64,000 bases of DNA from Pseudolysinimonas kribbensis (lineage in GTDB: Bacteria; Actinomycetota; Actinomycetes; Actinomycetales; Microbacteriaceae), in contig NZ_BSVB01000001.1 of NCBI RefSeq assembly GCF_030161895.1, positions 2,046,001 through 2,110,000 of the forward strand, in the 5' to 3' direction. Every line of letters begins with the position of its first letter. The stretch's first letter is position 1. The notes under the pieces were generated by a model. That model did not search any database and was not told the origin of the DNA. It worked only from the letters and a program-made list of their open reading frames with translations. The position numbers and the translations under genes are program-made. Below are positions 8,057-18,499 of the stretch, piece by piece.

Positions 8057-8518
8057 TCACCCGGCGCGTTCCGGGCGGTGGCGGATCCAGGCGACCGTCG
8101 CCGCGAACGTCTGCCGCAGGCTGCGATGGGCGCGCCACTCGCGCCAGGTGAGCGCGATCACGATCAGGTCGAGGATCGTCAGCAGCACGACCCCGAGCGA
8201 CGGCCGGAGGGCGAGGTCGGCGATCTGCAGCACCGTGAGCACGGCGAGCGCGCCGATCGCCCACGGATAGACGCGCAGCGCCCCGACGATGAGGGCGACG
8301 ACGACGGCCACCTTGACGACGCCGTGCACGAGGAGGAAGACGACAAGCAGCGGCACGTCGTGCGCGTGCAGGTGCCCGTGGGCGATCGACACCGATGTCG
8401 TGGCCGGCAGGACCGCGGCCGCGGCACCGCCCGCCAGCTCCGCGACGCCGTTGAGGCCCTTCACGACCACGCCGATCAGGAACAGGAGGTCGAGCAGGTG
8501 GCGGACCGTCGGGCGCAC
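8057..8518 (-). CDS. DUF2127 membrane protein
   Basis: 153 residues from GTG 8518, with four hydrophobic helices. The sequence pattern HLLDLLFLIGVVVKG at the start, a His-rich loop (IAHGHLHAHD) and LLVHGVVKV is typical of DUF2127 proteins. Function is unknown for the family. It ends 4 bp from the convergent FetB-like gene and is divergent from the CDF transporter, with about 75 bp between start codons for both promoters. Confidence 0.8.
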   Translation of the reverse strand: MRPTVRHLLDLLFLIGVVVKGLNGVAELAGGAAAAVLPATTSVSIAHGHLHAHDVPLLVVFLLVHGVVKVAVVVALIVGALRVYPWAIGALAVLTVLQIADLALRPSLGVVLLTILDLIVIALTWREWRAHRSLRQTFAATVAWIRHRPERAG

Positions 8519-8594
8519 GGCCCCAGCATGCTCGGCGGCGCGCCGCGGCGCACTCGGGGGTCACCGATCTCCCAGGACGGAGCAGGATGGCTGC

Positions 8595-9505
8595 ATGGCC
8601 GATGCCCACGCGAGCGCGCACGCGGGCGGTCGTCGACGCCTGGCGATCGCCTTCGGCATCACCGCCGCCATCCTGGTCGCCGAGATCGTCGGCGCCGTGC
8701 TCACCGGCAGCCTCGCCCTCATCGTCGACGCGGGGCACATGGCGGTGGATGCCGGGGGCCTCCTGGTCGCGCTGCTCGCGTCGGTCCTCGTGCTGCGTCC
8801 GGCCTCCGACCGGCGCACCTGGGGGTTCGCGCGCGTCGAGGTGCTCGCGGCGACGCTGCAGGCCGCGGTGCTGCTGGCGGTCGGTCTCTTCGTGCTCGTG
8901 GAGGGCATCCAGCGCCTGGTCGAACCGCCGTCGATCCCCGCGGGCGGCCTGCTGGTGTTCGGCGTCGTCGGCCTGGTCGGCAACGTGGCCTCGGTCGCGG
9001 TGCTGTTCTCGGGGCGCGGAGCGGACTTCAACCGCCGCGCCGCGTTCCTCGAGGTGCTGGGCGACGCGCTCGGCTCGGTCGGGGTCATCGCCGCCGCGAC
9101 CGTGATCGCGCTCACCGGATGGCAGGGGCGGACTCGATCGCCGCCATCCTCATCGGGGTGCTGATCCTGCCGCGTGCGATCCGGCTCCTCGGCGAGACGA
9201 CCTCGGTGCTGCTGGAGTCGACGCCGCGCGGCCTCGACCTCGACGACCTACGCACCCACCTCGTCGCGCTGCCCTACGTCGACGACGTGCACGACCTGCA
9301 CGTCACCCAGATCGCCAGCGGGCTGCCGGTGCTCACCGCGCACGTGACCGTCGAGCCGCGCTGCTTCGAGGAGGGCAGGGCGCCGCGACTGCTCGACCAG
9401 CTGCAGGCGTGCGTGGCCGAGCATTTCGACGTGAGCATCGAGCATTCGACCTTCCAGCTGGAGCCCGCGGCGCACACCGCCCACGAGCACGTGCCGCACA
9501 CCTGA
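8595..9505 (+). CDS. Cation diffusion facilitator family transporter (frame break at 9125-9128)
   Basis: Reconstructed as 303 residues: a His-containing N-terminus, six membrane helices and a C-terminal cytoplasmic domain ending in a His-rich tail. Metal-site motifs are DAGHMAVDAGG in helix 2 and EVLGDALGS in helix 5, where Glu replaces the more common His. It should export Zn(II) or a related divalent metal by proton exchange. The frame breaks after residue about 176; adding one G to the GGGG at 9125-9128 gives a continuous WQGADSIAAI sequence as expected for the family. Probably a sequence error rather than a dead gene. Confidence 0.85.
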
Positions 9506-9572
9506 GCCGTCACGCCCGGGGATCTCCTGATGACCCGTGGGATCGCGTCGAGGTCCGTGGCACCATGACCCC

Positions 9573-10006
9573 ATGCGACTCGCGCTCGTCTCGATCGTCG
9601 CGGCCTCGGTGGCCGTGGGGTCGGTGGCGGGCGCCGTGATCGTGACGAATCGGCCGGGGGACCAGCCCGGCATCCGGATGCAGCAGCCGGCGATCTCGGT
9701 CGCCGGCGTCGGTTCGCCGGCGACCTCGCGCACTCCGGCCGCATCGAGCTCCGCGGTCCCCGCGTCCCCGGCGCTGCCGGCCTCCCCGCGCAGCCGCCGG
9801 CCTCGACGTCGACCGCGACCCCGGCCTCGCCCCCGCAGCCCGCCTCGCCCGCGCAGCCCGCGTCACCCGCGACGCCGACCGGGCCGGCGCAGTCGGTGGC
9901 TCCCGCGCCGGCGCGTCCGGTTCCGCCTGGCGACAAGGGCCGGCATCAGGGGGCGGATGCGGGCGGAACGCCGCGCGGCACCGGTGGGCCGGCCGCGAAG
10001 CCCTAG
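9573..10006 (+). CDS. Membrane-anchored or secreted Pro/Ala-rich protein (frame break at 9784-9787)
   Basis: Reconstructed as 144 residues: an N-terminal signal or anchor helix (about 3-25, ending AGAVIV), then a long low-complexity Pro/Ala/Ser/Thr linker, then a short Gly-rich end. One C added to CCCC at 9784-9787 joins the two frames and gives repeated PASP/AQPAS units up to TAG 10004-10006. Without it the frame turns Arg/Pro-rich and runs antisense through the regulator. No catalytic domain is visible; an extracytoplasmic stalk or cell-wall-spanning protein is likely. Its stop shares CTAG with the convergent regulator. Confidence 0.6.
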
Positions 10007-10659
10007 CCCGCCATCCGGTAGCCCTCGCCCCGGACCGTCTGGATGCAGTCCGCGCCCGCCTTCTGGCGCAGGTAGCGCACGTAGACGTCGACGACGTTGG
10101 AGCTCTGCCCGGTTCCGTAGCCCCACACGTCCCGCAGGAGCTGCTCGCGCGAGAGCACCCGCCCCGGCCGGCGCATGAAGTACTCGAGCAGCTCGAACTC
10201 CCGGGTGGGCAGGCTCACGATGCCGAGCGGGCCGGACACGGTGCGGGCGACGAGGTCGAGCGCGAGGCCGCCGCAGGCCAGCGATGTCTCGGTGGTCCGC
10301 GCCGAGCGCAGCCGGGTCTCGACCCGCGCCACGAGCTCGTCGAAGCGGAACGGCTTCACGATGTAGTCGTCGGCCCCGGCCTGCAGTCCCGAGACGACAT
10401 GCGCCGGCGCGTTGTCGGCAGTGACGATGAGCACCGGCAGCCCGGGCGCCGCCTCCCGGATGCCGGCGAGGACCTGCAGGCCGTCCATCCGCGGCAGGCC
10501 GACGTCGAGCAGCACGAGGTCGAATCGGCCGGAGAGCGCCTCGGTCGCCGCGGCGACGCCGTCGCTCACGTGCTCGACGCGATGCCCGGCCGCCGTGAGC
10601 GCTCGCCGGATGAGCGCCGCCAGATGGTCGTCGTCCTCGGCGACCAGGATGGCTGCCAT
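10003..10659 (-). CDS. OmpR-family response regulator
   Basis: 218 residues. Receiver domain with EDDD, phosphoacceptor Asp in LLDVGLP, Thr in IVTADN and Lys in IVKPF; winged-helix domain ending VRGEGYRMAG. The start ATG overlaps the kinase stop by ATGA (10657-10661). The stop TAG lies within CTAG 10003-10006, whose other strand gives the stop of the Pro/Ala-rich gene. With the kinase it forms a complete two-component system placed between that gene and an MMPL transporter, either of which could be a target. Confidence 0.93.
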   Translation of the reverse strand: MAAILVAEDDDHLAALIRRALTAAGHRVEHVSDGVAAATEALSGRFDLVLLDVGLPRMDGLQVLAGIREAAPGLPVLIVTADNAPAHVVSGLQAGADDYIVKPFRFDELVARVETRLRSARTTETSLACGGLALDLVARTVSGPLGIVSLPTREFELLEYFMRRPGRVLSREQLLRDVWGYGTGQSSNVVDVYVRYLRQKAGADCIQTVRGEGYRMAG

Positions 10660-12076
10660 CACACCCTCCCCGGGGTCCGGGCCGGCAGGTGGATCGTGAA
10701 CGTGTTGCCGCCGGCGTCGCTTCCCAGCGTGACACGTCCGTCGTGCGCCGCCGCGATCGCCGCGACGATCGCCAGCCCGAGGCCGGATCCGCCGCGCGCG
10801 CCGGCTGCGCGGCCGCGCGCGAAGCGCTTGAAGATCCGGTCCCGATCCGCCAGCGCGATCGGGGTGCCCTCGTCGACGACCCGCAGCAGCACCTCGCCGC
10901 CGGCGACCTCGCTGCCGATCGCGATCGGTGAGCCGGGCGGGGCGTACTTGGCCGCGTTGTCGGCGAGCTGCAGCCAGGCCTGGATGATGCGCTCGCGATC
11001 CAGGAGCACGACCGCGGCGGCCCGGGCGTCGACTCGCCACGCGTGACCGGACATCGTCGAGGCCCGCGCCAACAGGTCGTCGGTGAGGGCCGCGACGTCG
11101 ACCGGGGTCCGGGCGAGTGCGGAGGTCTGCACCTCCGTGAGGTCGGTGAGGCCGTCGACGAGGGCCGCCATCCGGTCCACCTCCTCGACACCGACCCGCT
11201 GCGCCTGGGCGATCACCAGCGGATCGCCGGAGTCGAGCAGCTCGAACTCGCCCCGCACCACGCTCAGCGGCGCCTTGAGCTCGTGCCGCACGTCGTCGAG
11301 CAGGGCGCGGCGCTGCTGCACGCCCGTCTCGATGCGGTCGAGCATCGAGTTGACGGTGCCGGTGAGCACCGAGACGTCGTCGTCGCCCTCGACGGGGATG
11401 CGCTCGCGCAGGTCGTCGGCGCCGATCCGCTGCGCCATCGCGTTGAGCCGGCGGATCGGGGCGAGCAGTCTCCCGGCGATGATCCAGCCAATGAGGCCGA
11501 TCACCACGACGACGATCCCGGCGATGAGCGCGTACGCCCGGAACGTGCCGTCGACCGGTTCGAGCCGCCGCCCCAGGTCGATCGCGACGGCGAAGACGCC
11601 GCGCGCCGGGTCGCCGGCGACCGAGACCGGCACGGCGAGGTAGCGGTAGGAGCGGTCACCGGCCGTGAACGTGCCCTTGCGCACCGAGCCGTCGGCGGTC
11701 TCCTCGCGATCCGGGTCGCGAAGCCCGCGAGCTTCTCGGGGTGCACGGGTTCGGTGACGCCCGGCGTGAAGGCGACCCGGCCGTCGAGGAGGCCGACCGT
11801 GCCGCCGTCCTCCGGCGGCACCGCGACCGACAGGACCTGCCGCAGGGCCGTGCGGGTGGAGGTCACGCCGCTCTGCGCGCCGACGACCCGCCGCGCCTCG
11901 GTGAGTTCGGTGGTGAGCCGCGCATCGACCTCGCGCAGGGTCGCCCCGCGCTGCAAGCCGTATGAGACGAGTCCCGCGACGACGAGCCCGAGGGCGGCGG
12001 TGACGAGGATGCTCGCGAGGATGCGGACCCGCACCGACCATCCCGGGCGTGCGCTGGTGGTCCCCTCGGACGCCAT
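10659..12076 (-). CDS. Sensor histidine kinase (frame break at 11713-11715)
   Basis: Reconstructed as 472 residues from ATG 12076: first membrane helix (about 13-35), extracytoplasmic domain of about 130 residues, second helix (ALIAGIVVVVIGLIG), HAMP, H-box (DVRHELKAPLS), N-box (QLADNAAKYA), and G2 (GSGLGLAIV). The G1 box is degenerate (DEGTPI rather than DxGxG). The frame changes in the sensor domain; an extra base in the GGG at 11713-11715 (plus strand) restores it. GATACT 6 nt upstream of the ATG may be a -10 box for a leaderless mRNA. Confidence 0.85.
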
Positions 12077-12188
12077 CCCCTCAGTATCCCGGGCTGGTCC
12101 CGGGCTGAGAAGCGCACCGGAGACGGATCGCCTCCGCCATGATCGACGCAGCGCCCGGCGCCCGCCGGCGGTGCGGAGAGGACACCAC

Positions 12189-14293
12189 GTGACCGCGCCA
12201 GCCCCCTCGCGCCGTGCCCGGGTGATCGCGCTCCTGCTCGCCGTGCTGCTCATCGGCGGATGGCTCGGGGTCGGCGCGGTCGGCGGTCCGGTGTTCGGCA
12301 CGATCTCGACGGTCGAGAACGACGACCAGGCGTCGTACCTGCCGGCGTCCGCCGAGGCGACGAAGGTGCAGAACCTGCAGGCGTCGTTCTACGGCGGCGA
12401 CACCGTGCCGGCGACCGTGCTCTTCGTGCGTGACGGCGGCATCACCGGCGCGGACCGTTCCGCGGTGACCGGGATGGCGCGCGACCTCGGCGACGTCGCC
12501 GGCGTGCGGGAGGTGAGCCCGCCGATCCCGTCGGAGGATGGGCGCGCGCTGCAGCTCATCGTCTCCGTCGACGAGGGCGCCGACGGCACGACGGTCGTCG
12601 GGCACATGCGCGGCGTGCTGACCGACGGGCACATCGCCGGGCTGCGCGGCTGGGTCACCGGCCCGGTCGCCCTCGGTGCCGACTTCGGCGCCGGCTTCAG
12701 CGGCCTCGACGGCGTGCTCCTGCTCGTCGCGCTCGCCGCGGTCTTCGTGATCCTGCTCATCGTCTACCGCTCGCTGCTGCTGCCGATCGCCGTGCTGGCG
12801 GTGTCGTCGTTCGCGCTCACCGGCAGCATCCTGATCGTGTACCTGATGGCGAAGGCGGACTGGATCACGGTGACCGGCCAGAGCCGCGGCATCCTGGCGA
12901 TCCTCGCCATCGGCGCGGCGACCGACTACGCGCTGCTGCTCGTGGCGCGGTACCGCGAGGCGCTGCTGCACGAGCCGAGCCCGCTCGTCGCCCTGTGGAG
13001 TGCCTGGCGCCGCACGATCGCGCCGATCGGCGCCTCCGCGGCGACGGTGATCCTGGCGGTGCTCTGCCTCGGGTTCTCGGACCTCAACTCCAACAAGGGT
13101 CTCGGGCCGGTCGCGGCGATCGCGATCGCGTTCGCCTTCCTCGCCGCGACCACGGCCCTGCCGGCGATCCTGGCCCTGCTCGGCCGGGCCGCGTTCTGGC
13201 CGCTCGTGCCGCGGGTGCTCCCGGTGGATGCGCCGGCCAAGCGCAGCCGCACGTGGGCTGCCGTCGGCCGTCTGGTCGACCGTCGCCCCCGCACGGTGTG
13301 GGTCGTCACCGCGCTCGTGCTCGGCGCCCTCGCGACCGGCGTGTTCGGGCTGCAGGCCGCGGGCGTGCCGCAGAGCGACCTGCTGCTCACGGCGTCGCAG
13401 TCGGTGGCGGGCGAGAAGGAGCTCGCGAAGCACTACGACGCGGGCAGCGGCACGCCCGCGGTCATCGTCGCGCCCGAGGGGTGCGGGCCGACGTGCTGGC
13501 GGCCGCGACGCGCGTGCGGCACGTCGCGTCGGCGACCGTGTTCACCGGCGCGCGCGGGCGCCCGGGCGGCGAGCCGAAGGTCGTCGACGGCAGGGTGCTC
13601 ATCGAGGCGACGCTCTCGGTCGCGGCGGACTCCGCCGCGGCGCAGCGCACCGTCTCGGCGCTGCGATCCGAGCTCGGGGCGATCGATCCGCACGTGCTCG
13701 TCGGCGGCAGCTCGGCGCTCGACCTCGACACCAACGCGGCGGCGCAGCGCGACCTGCGGGTGGTGATCCCGATCGTGCTCGCGGTGATCCTGGTGATCCT
13801 CGTGCTCCTGCTGCGCTCGCTCGTCGCGCCGCTGCTGCTCGTGGCGACCGTGGTGCTCTCCTACGGCGCGACGCTCGGCGTCGCCGCGCTCGTCTTCAAC
13901 GGGATCTTCCGGTTCCCCGGCGCCGATGCGTCGGTGCCGCTGTTCGGCTTCGTCTTCCTCGTCGCGCTCGGGGTGGACTACAACATCTTCCTCATGACGC
14001 GGGTGCGCGAGGAGACGACCGCACTCGGGCACCGGCGTGGCGTCGTGGCGGGGTTGCGCGCCACGGGCGGCGTGATCACCTCGGCCGGGATCGTGCTGGC
14101 GGCGACGTTCACGGCGCTCGCCACGATCCCGATCCTGTTCCTCGTGCAGATCGCGTTCATCGTCGCGTTCGGGGTGCTGCTCGACACCTTCGTGGTGCGC
14201 ACCCTGCTCGTGCCGGCCCTCGCGATCCACGTCGGGCGGCCGTTCTGGTGGCCGGCGCCCCGGTCGCGCGGTCGCACCGCGGTCGCCCCCTAG
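12189..14293 (+). CDS. MMPL/RND family transporter (frame break at 13478-13481)
   Basis: Reconstructed as 701 residues from GTG 12189, preceded by GGAGAGG. Two repeats, each with one N-terminal helix, a large external domain and a block of five helices (about 180-330 and 520-690), match the MMPL fold; GAATDYALLL and GVDYNIFLM are the typical proton-relay helices. MMPL proteins export lipids or drugs using the proton gradient. The frame breaks at GGGG 13478-13481; one extra G gives APEGVRADVLA and continues normally. It is divergent from the two-component system, and its stop shares CTAG with the IclR gene. Confidence 0.87.
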
Positions 14294-15120
14294 TCGGGCG
14301 CGCTCTGCGGCCCGGCGCCGAGGCGGCGGGCGAGCTCGTCGGAGAACTCGCGGATGCGCGTCGCCAGCGCCGGCCGCCGGGCGGGCGGGATGGCGTCGGA
14401 CGGGAAGCTGACCGTCACCGCCGCCTCCGGCCACCCCGATCGTTCGGCGACCGCGACGGCCACCGACGCGATGCCCTCCGTCACCTCGCCGTCCTCGAAG
14501 CCGTAGCCGAGCCGGCGCACCTCGTCGAGCACGCTGCGGAGCTCGGAGACCGTGTGCGGGCCGCGCTCGCCGCGCTCGGCGAGGGAGGCGTCATCCGGGA
14601 ACAGCGCGCGCAGCTGCGCCTCGGGCAGCATGGCGAGCATCGCGCGACCGCTCGCGGTGAGGTGACTCGGCAGCCGGACGCCCACGTCGGTCACGAGGGC
14701 CGGCCGGTGCGGCGCGCGCTCCTCGACGAGGTAGAGCACGTCGCGCCCGTGCAGCACCGCGAGATGCGCGTTCTCGCCGAGCCGGTCGACGAGCGAGGCG
14801 AGCAGGTGGGCGCCGATACGGGCGAGCGGCTCCTGCCGCAGGTAGCCCGAGCTGAGCTCGAACGCGGCGATGCCGAGCGCGTAGCGGCGCTCCTCGCGCA
14901 GGTGCACCACGTAGCCGAGGTGCTGCAGCGCGCGCAGGTGCTGATAGACGGAGGAGCGCGGCAGCTGCAGGTCACGGGCGATCACGGCGGCGGCGACCGG
15001 TCCGCGCTGCCCCGCGAGGAACCGCAGCACGTCGAGCACCTGCACGGCCGCGGGCGCCGCGCCGGCCAGCTCGCGCCGGGGATCGATCTGACGCGAATGC
15101 CCGGTGGGCGTGTTGCACAC
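14290..15120 (-). CDS. IclR-family transcriptional regulator, probable hut regulator
   Basis: Up to 276 residues from GTG 15120; a later start near residue 20-30 cannot be excluded. N-terminal winged HTH (LQLPRSSVYQHLRALQHLGYV) and a C-terminal IclR effector domain (LTASGRAMLA, EVTEGIASVAV). It is divergent from hutHUIG, with a 20-bp palindrome between them, so it most likely controls histidine degradation in response to urocanate or histidine. Its stop shares CTAG 14290-14293 with the MMPL gene. Confidence 0.88.
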   Translation of the reverse strand: MCNTPTGHSRQIDPRRELAGAAPAAVQVLDVLRFLAGQRGPVAAAVIARDLQLPRSSVYQHLRALQHLGYVVHLREERRYALGIAAFELSSGYLRQEPLARIGAHLLASLVDRLGENAHLAVLHGRDVLYLVEERAPHRPALVTDVGVRLPSHLTASGRAMLAMLPEAQLRALFPDDASLAERGERGPHTVSELRSVLDEVRRLGYGFEDGEVTEGIASVAVAVAERSGWPEAAVTVSFPSDAIPPARRPALATRIREFSDELARRLGAGPQSAPD

Positions 15121-15168
15121 CGGCCATTCGCGTCATCTCGATCAGCCTCTCTGCGTCGGGACGTCGAG

Positions 15169-15188
15169 GCGTCCGGGATCCCGGACGC
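15169..15188. promoter_or_regulatory. Perfect 20-bp palindrome, candidate hut operator
   Basis: GCGTCCGGGATCCCGGACGC reads the same on both strands. It lies between the divergent IclR gene (start 15120) and hutH (start 15242), 53 bp upstream of hutH. IclR-family proteins bind palindromes of about this size. A related half, GGCATCCCG, follows about 25 bp downstream. Confidence 0.6.
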
Positions 15189-15241
15189 TATCCGCCCATT
15201 GTGGCATCCCGAACGGGCGCGGGTCGGCTGGAATGAGGGCC

Positions 15242-16818
15242 ATGGACGACGACGCCGACGACGGGGTGCGGCTGGATGGCGTGCCGCTGACGGTGGAGGA
15301 CGTGGTGCGCGTCGCTCGCGGGCGTGCGAGCGTGACTCTCGACGACGCCGTCCTCGACAGGGTCGCGGCCAGTCGGGCGATCGTCGACGGCCTCGCCGAC
15401 GACCCCGTGCCGCACTACGGCGTCTCGACGGGATTCGGGGCGCTCGCGTCGACGTCGATCCCGCCGGAGCGCCGCCGGGCTCTGCAGCGCTCGCTCATCC
15501 GCTCGCACGCCGCGGGCGCCGGCCCGCTCGTGGAGCGCGAGGTGGTGCGCGCGACGATGCTGCTGCGGCTGCAGACCCTCGCGACGGCGCGCACCGGTGT
15601 GCGACCGGAGGTCGTGCGGCTCTACGCCGGCATGCTCGACGCGGACGTCGTGCCGGCGGTGCACGAGAACGGGTCGCTCGGCTGCTCCGGCGATCTCGCG
15701 CCCTCGCGCACATCGCGCTGGTCGCGACCGGCGAGGGCGAGGCCGTCGCGCCCGACGGCACGCGCATCCCCGGCGGCGACGCCCTCGCCGCGGCCGGCCT
15801 GAAGCCGGTCGAGCTCGTCGAGAAGGAGGGCCTCGCCCTCATCAACGGCACCGACGGGATGCTGGGCCAGCTCTGCCTCGCGATCCACGACCTGCGCGCG
15901 CTGCTCGACGCGGCCGACGCGGCGGCGGCGATGAGCATCGAGGCACTGCTCGGCACCGACCGCGTGTTCGCCGCCGACCTGCAGGCGCTGCGGCCGCATC
16001 CGGGGCAGGCGCGCTCGGCGACGCTCATCCGCACCCTGCTCGCCGGATCGCCGATCGTCGCGAGCCACGCCGGTCCCGACGATCCGCGGGTGCAGGACGC
16101 GTACTCGCTGCGATGCGCCCCGCAGGTGCACGGCGCCGCCCGCGACACCGTGGACCATGCCGAGCGGGTCGCGAGCATCGAGCTGGGCTCGGCGATCGAC
16201 AACCCCGTCGTCACCCTCGACGGCCGGCTGGAGTCGAACGGCAACTTCCACGGCGCGCCGATCGGGTACGTGCTCGACTTCCTCGCGATCGCCGCGGCCG
16301 ACGTCGCCTCGATGTCGGAGCGGCGCGTCGACCGGATGCTCGACCCCGCCCGCAGCGGCGGCCTCCCGCCGTTCCTCGCCGATGACCCCGGCGTCGACTC
16401 GGGCCTCATGATCGCGCAGTACACGGCGGCGTCGCTGGTCTCCGATCTCAAGCGCCTGGCGGTGCCGGCGTCGGTGGACTCGATCCCGACCTCGGCGATG
16501 CAGGAGGACCACGTGTCGATGGGGTGGTCGGCGGCGCGGAAGCTGCGTCGTGCCGTCGACGGGCTGCGGCAGGTGATCGCGATCGAGCTGCTCACCGCGG
16601 CGCGTGCGCTCGACCTCCGGGCGCCGCTGACCTCGAGCGCGGGGATCGCGCGCCTGCGCGAGCTCCTCCGCGCGGCCGTGCCGGGGCCCGGGCCCGACCG
16701 GTTCCTCGCGCCCGAGATCGCGGCGGTCGTGGAGCTGGTGGGGAGCGAGGCGCTCGCTCCCGTGCTCATGCCGCTCGCGGCATCCACCCCCGTCCCGACC
16801 GACCAGGAGGACGCATGA
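15242..16818 (+). CDS. hutH: Histidine ammonia-lyase (frame break at 15701-15703)
   Basis: Reconstructed as 525 residues. Converts L-histidine to urocanate plus ammonia in the cytoplasm. Family marks: [26 protein letters not shown] around the MIO prosthetic group, and [15 protein letters not shown] near the C-terminus. The MIO triad reads Cys-Ser-Gly instead of the usual Ala-Ser-Gly. The frame breaks inside this very motif: CCC at 15701-15703 needs a fourth C to read GDLAPLAHIAL. hutU overlaps the stop by ATGA, so hut translation is coupled. Confidence 0.92.
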
Positions 16819-18476
16819 CGGCCGCCGCCCGACCCGTCCGCGCCCCGCGGGGCGCGGAGCTCACCGCCCGCAGCTGGCAGACCGAGGCCGCGCTGCGGAT
16901 GCTCATGAACAACCTCGATCCCGAGGTCGCCGAACGTCCCGACGACCTCGTCGTCTATGGGGGCACCGGCCGCGCCGCGCGCAGCTGGGACGCGTTCGAC
17001 GCGATCGTGCGCACGCTGCGCACCCTCCAGGCCGACGAGACCCTGCTCGTGCAGTCGGGCAAGCCGGTCGGGGTCTTCCGCACCCACGAGTGGGCGCCGC
17101 GGGTGCTCATCGCCAACTCCAACCTCGTGCCCGACTGGGCGACCTGGCCCGAGTTCCGCCGGCTCGAGGGCCTCGGCCTCACGATGTACGGCCAGATGAC
17201 GGCCGGCTCGTGGATCTACATCGGCACCCAGGGCATCCTGCAGGGCACGTACGAGTGCTTCGCCGCGATCGCCGAGAAGCGCTTCGGCGGCACCCTCGCG
17301 GGGAGCCTCACGGTGACCGGAGGGTGCGGCGGCATGGGCGGCGCGCAGCCGCTCGCCGTCACCATGAACGGCGGCGTCGTCATCGTGATCGACGTCGACG
17401 AGACCCGGCTGCGGCGCCGCATCGACCACGGCTACCTCGACGAGCTGGCGACCGACCTCGACGACGCGCTCGCCCGCGCGGCGGCCGCGGTCGCCGAGAG
17501 GCGGGCGCTGTCGATCGGCGTCGTGGGCAACACCGCGGCGGTGCTGCCGGAGCTGCTGCGGCGCGAGGCGCCGGTCGACATCGTGACCGACCAGACGAGC
17601 GCGCACGATCCGCTCAGCTACCTGCCGGAGGGCATCGAGGTCGCCGACTGGCGGGATGCCGCGGCCGCCGACCCGGACGGCTTCACGTCCCGCGCGTACG
17701 AATCCATGGCACGCCACGTCGAGGCGATGGTGGGCTTCTCCCGGCGCGGCGCCGAGGTATTCGACTACGGCAACTCGTTGCGCGCCGGGGCGCGGCTCGG
17801 CGGTTGCGCCGACGCGTTCGCCTTCCCCGGCTTCGTGCCCGCCTACATCCGGCCGCTGTTCGAGGAGGGCAAGGGGCCGTTCCGGTGGGTGGCGCTCTCG
17901 GGCGACCCGGCCGACATCCTCGAGACCGACAAGGCGGTGCTCGAGCTGTTCCCGGAGGATGCGGCGCTGCGGCGCTGGATCACGCAGGCGCAGGAGAAGG
18001 TGCAGTTCGAGGGACTGCCGGCCCGCATCTGCTGGCTCGGCTATCGCGAGCGCCACCTCGCGGGCCTGAAGTTCAACGAGCTCGTCGCGTCGGGCCGCGT
18101 GTCGGCGCCCATCGTGATCGGGCGTGACCACCTCGACGCGGGCTCGGTGGCCTCGCCGTACCGCGAGACCGAGGACATGAAGGACGGGTCCGATGCGATC
18201 GCCGACTGGCCGTTGCTGAACGCGATGCTCAACACGGCGTCGGGCGCGACCTGGGTGTCGATCCATCACGGCGGCGGCGTCGGGATCGGGCGCAGCATCC
18301 ACGCCGGTCAGGTCATCGTCGCCGACGGCACCGAGCTCGCGGCGCAGAAGCTCGAGCGGGTGCTGACCAACGACCCGGGCACGGGCGTCATGCGCCACGT
18401 GGATGCCGGATACGAGCACGCGGCCGAGGTCGCGCGGGAGCGCGGGCTGCGGGTGCCCATGCTCGAGGGCGACTGA
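16815..18476 (+). CDS. hutU: Urocanate hydratase
   Basis: 553 residues, normal for urocanase, with no frame break. Adds water to urocanate to form imidazolone propionate, using tightly bound NAD+. Characteristic stretches are [58 protein letters not shown] and [15 protein letters not shown]. Second gene of the hut operon; starts within the hutH stop (16815-16818) and is followed 23 bp later by hutI. Confidence 0.97.
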   Translation: MTAAARPVRAPRGAELTARSWQTEAALRMLMNNLDPEVAERPDDLVVYGGTGRAARSWDAFDAIVRTLRTLQADETLLVQSGKPVGVFRTHEWAPRVLIANSNLVPDWATWPEFRRLEGLGLTMYGQMTAGSWIYIGTQGILQGTYECFAAIAEKRFGGTLAGSLTVTGGCGGMGGAQPLAVTMNGGVVIVIDVDETRLRRRIDHGYLDELATDLDDALARAAAAVAERRALSIGVVGNTAAVLPELLRREAPVDIVTDQTSAHDPLSYLPEGIEVADWRDAAAADPDGFTSRAYESMARHVEAMVGFSRRGAEVFDYGNSLRAGARLGGCADAFAFPGFVPAYIRPLFEEGKGPFRWVALSGDPADILETDKAVLELFPEDAALRRWITQAQEKVQFEGLPARICWLGYRERHLAGLKFNELVASGRVSAPIVIGRDHLDAGSVASPYRETEDMKDGSDAIADWPLLNAMLNTASGATWVSIHHGGGVGIGRSIHAGQVIVADGTELAAQKLERVLTNDPGTGVMRHVDAGYEHAAEVARERGLRVPMLEGD

Positions 18477-18499
18477 GGACGCCCCGGGGCGGCGCGCAC

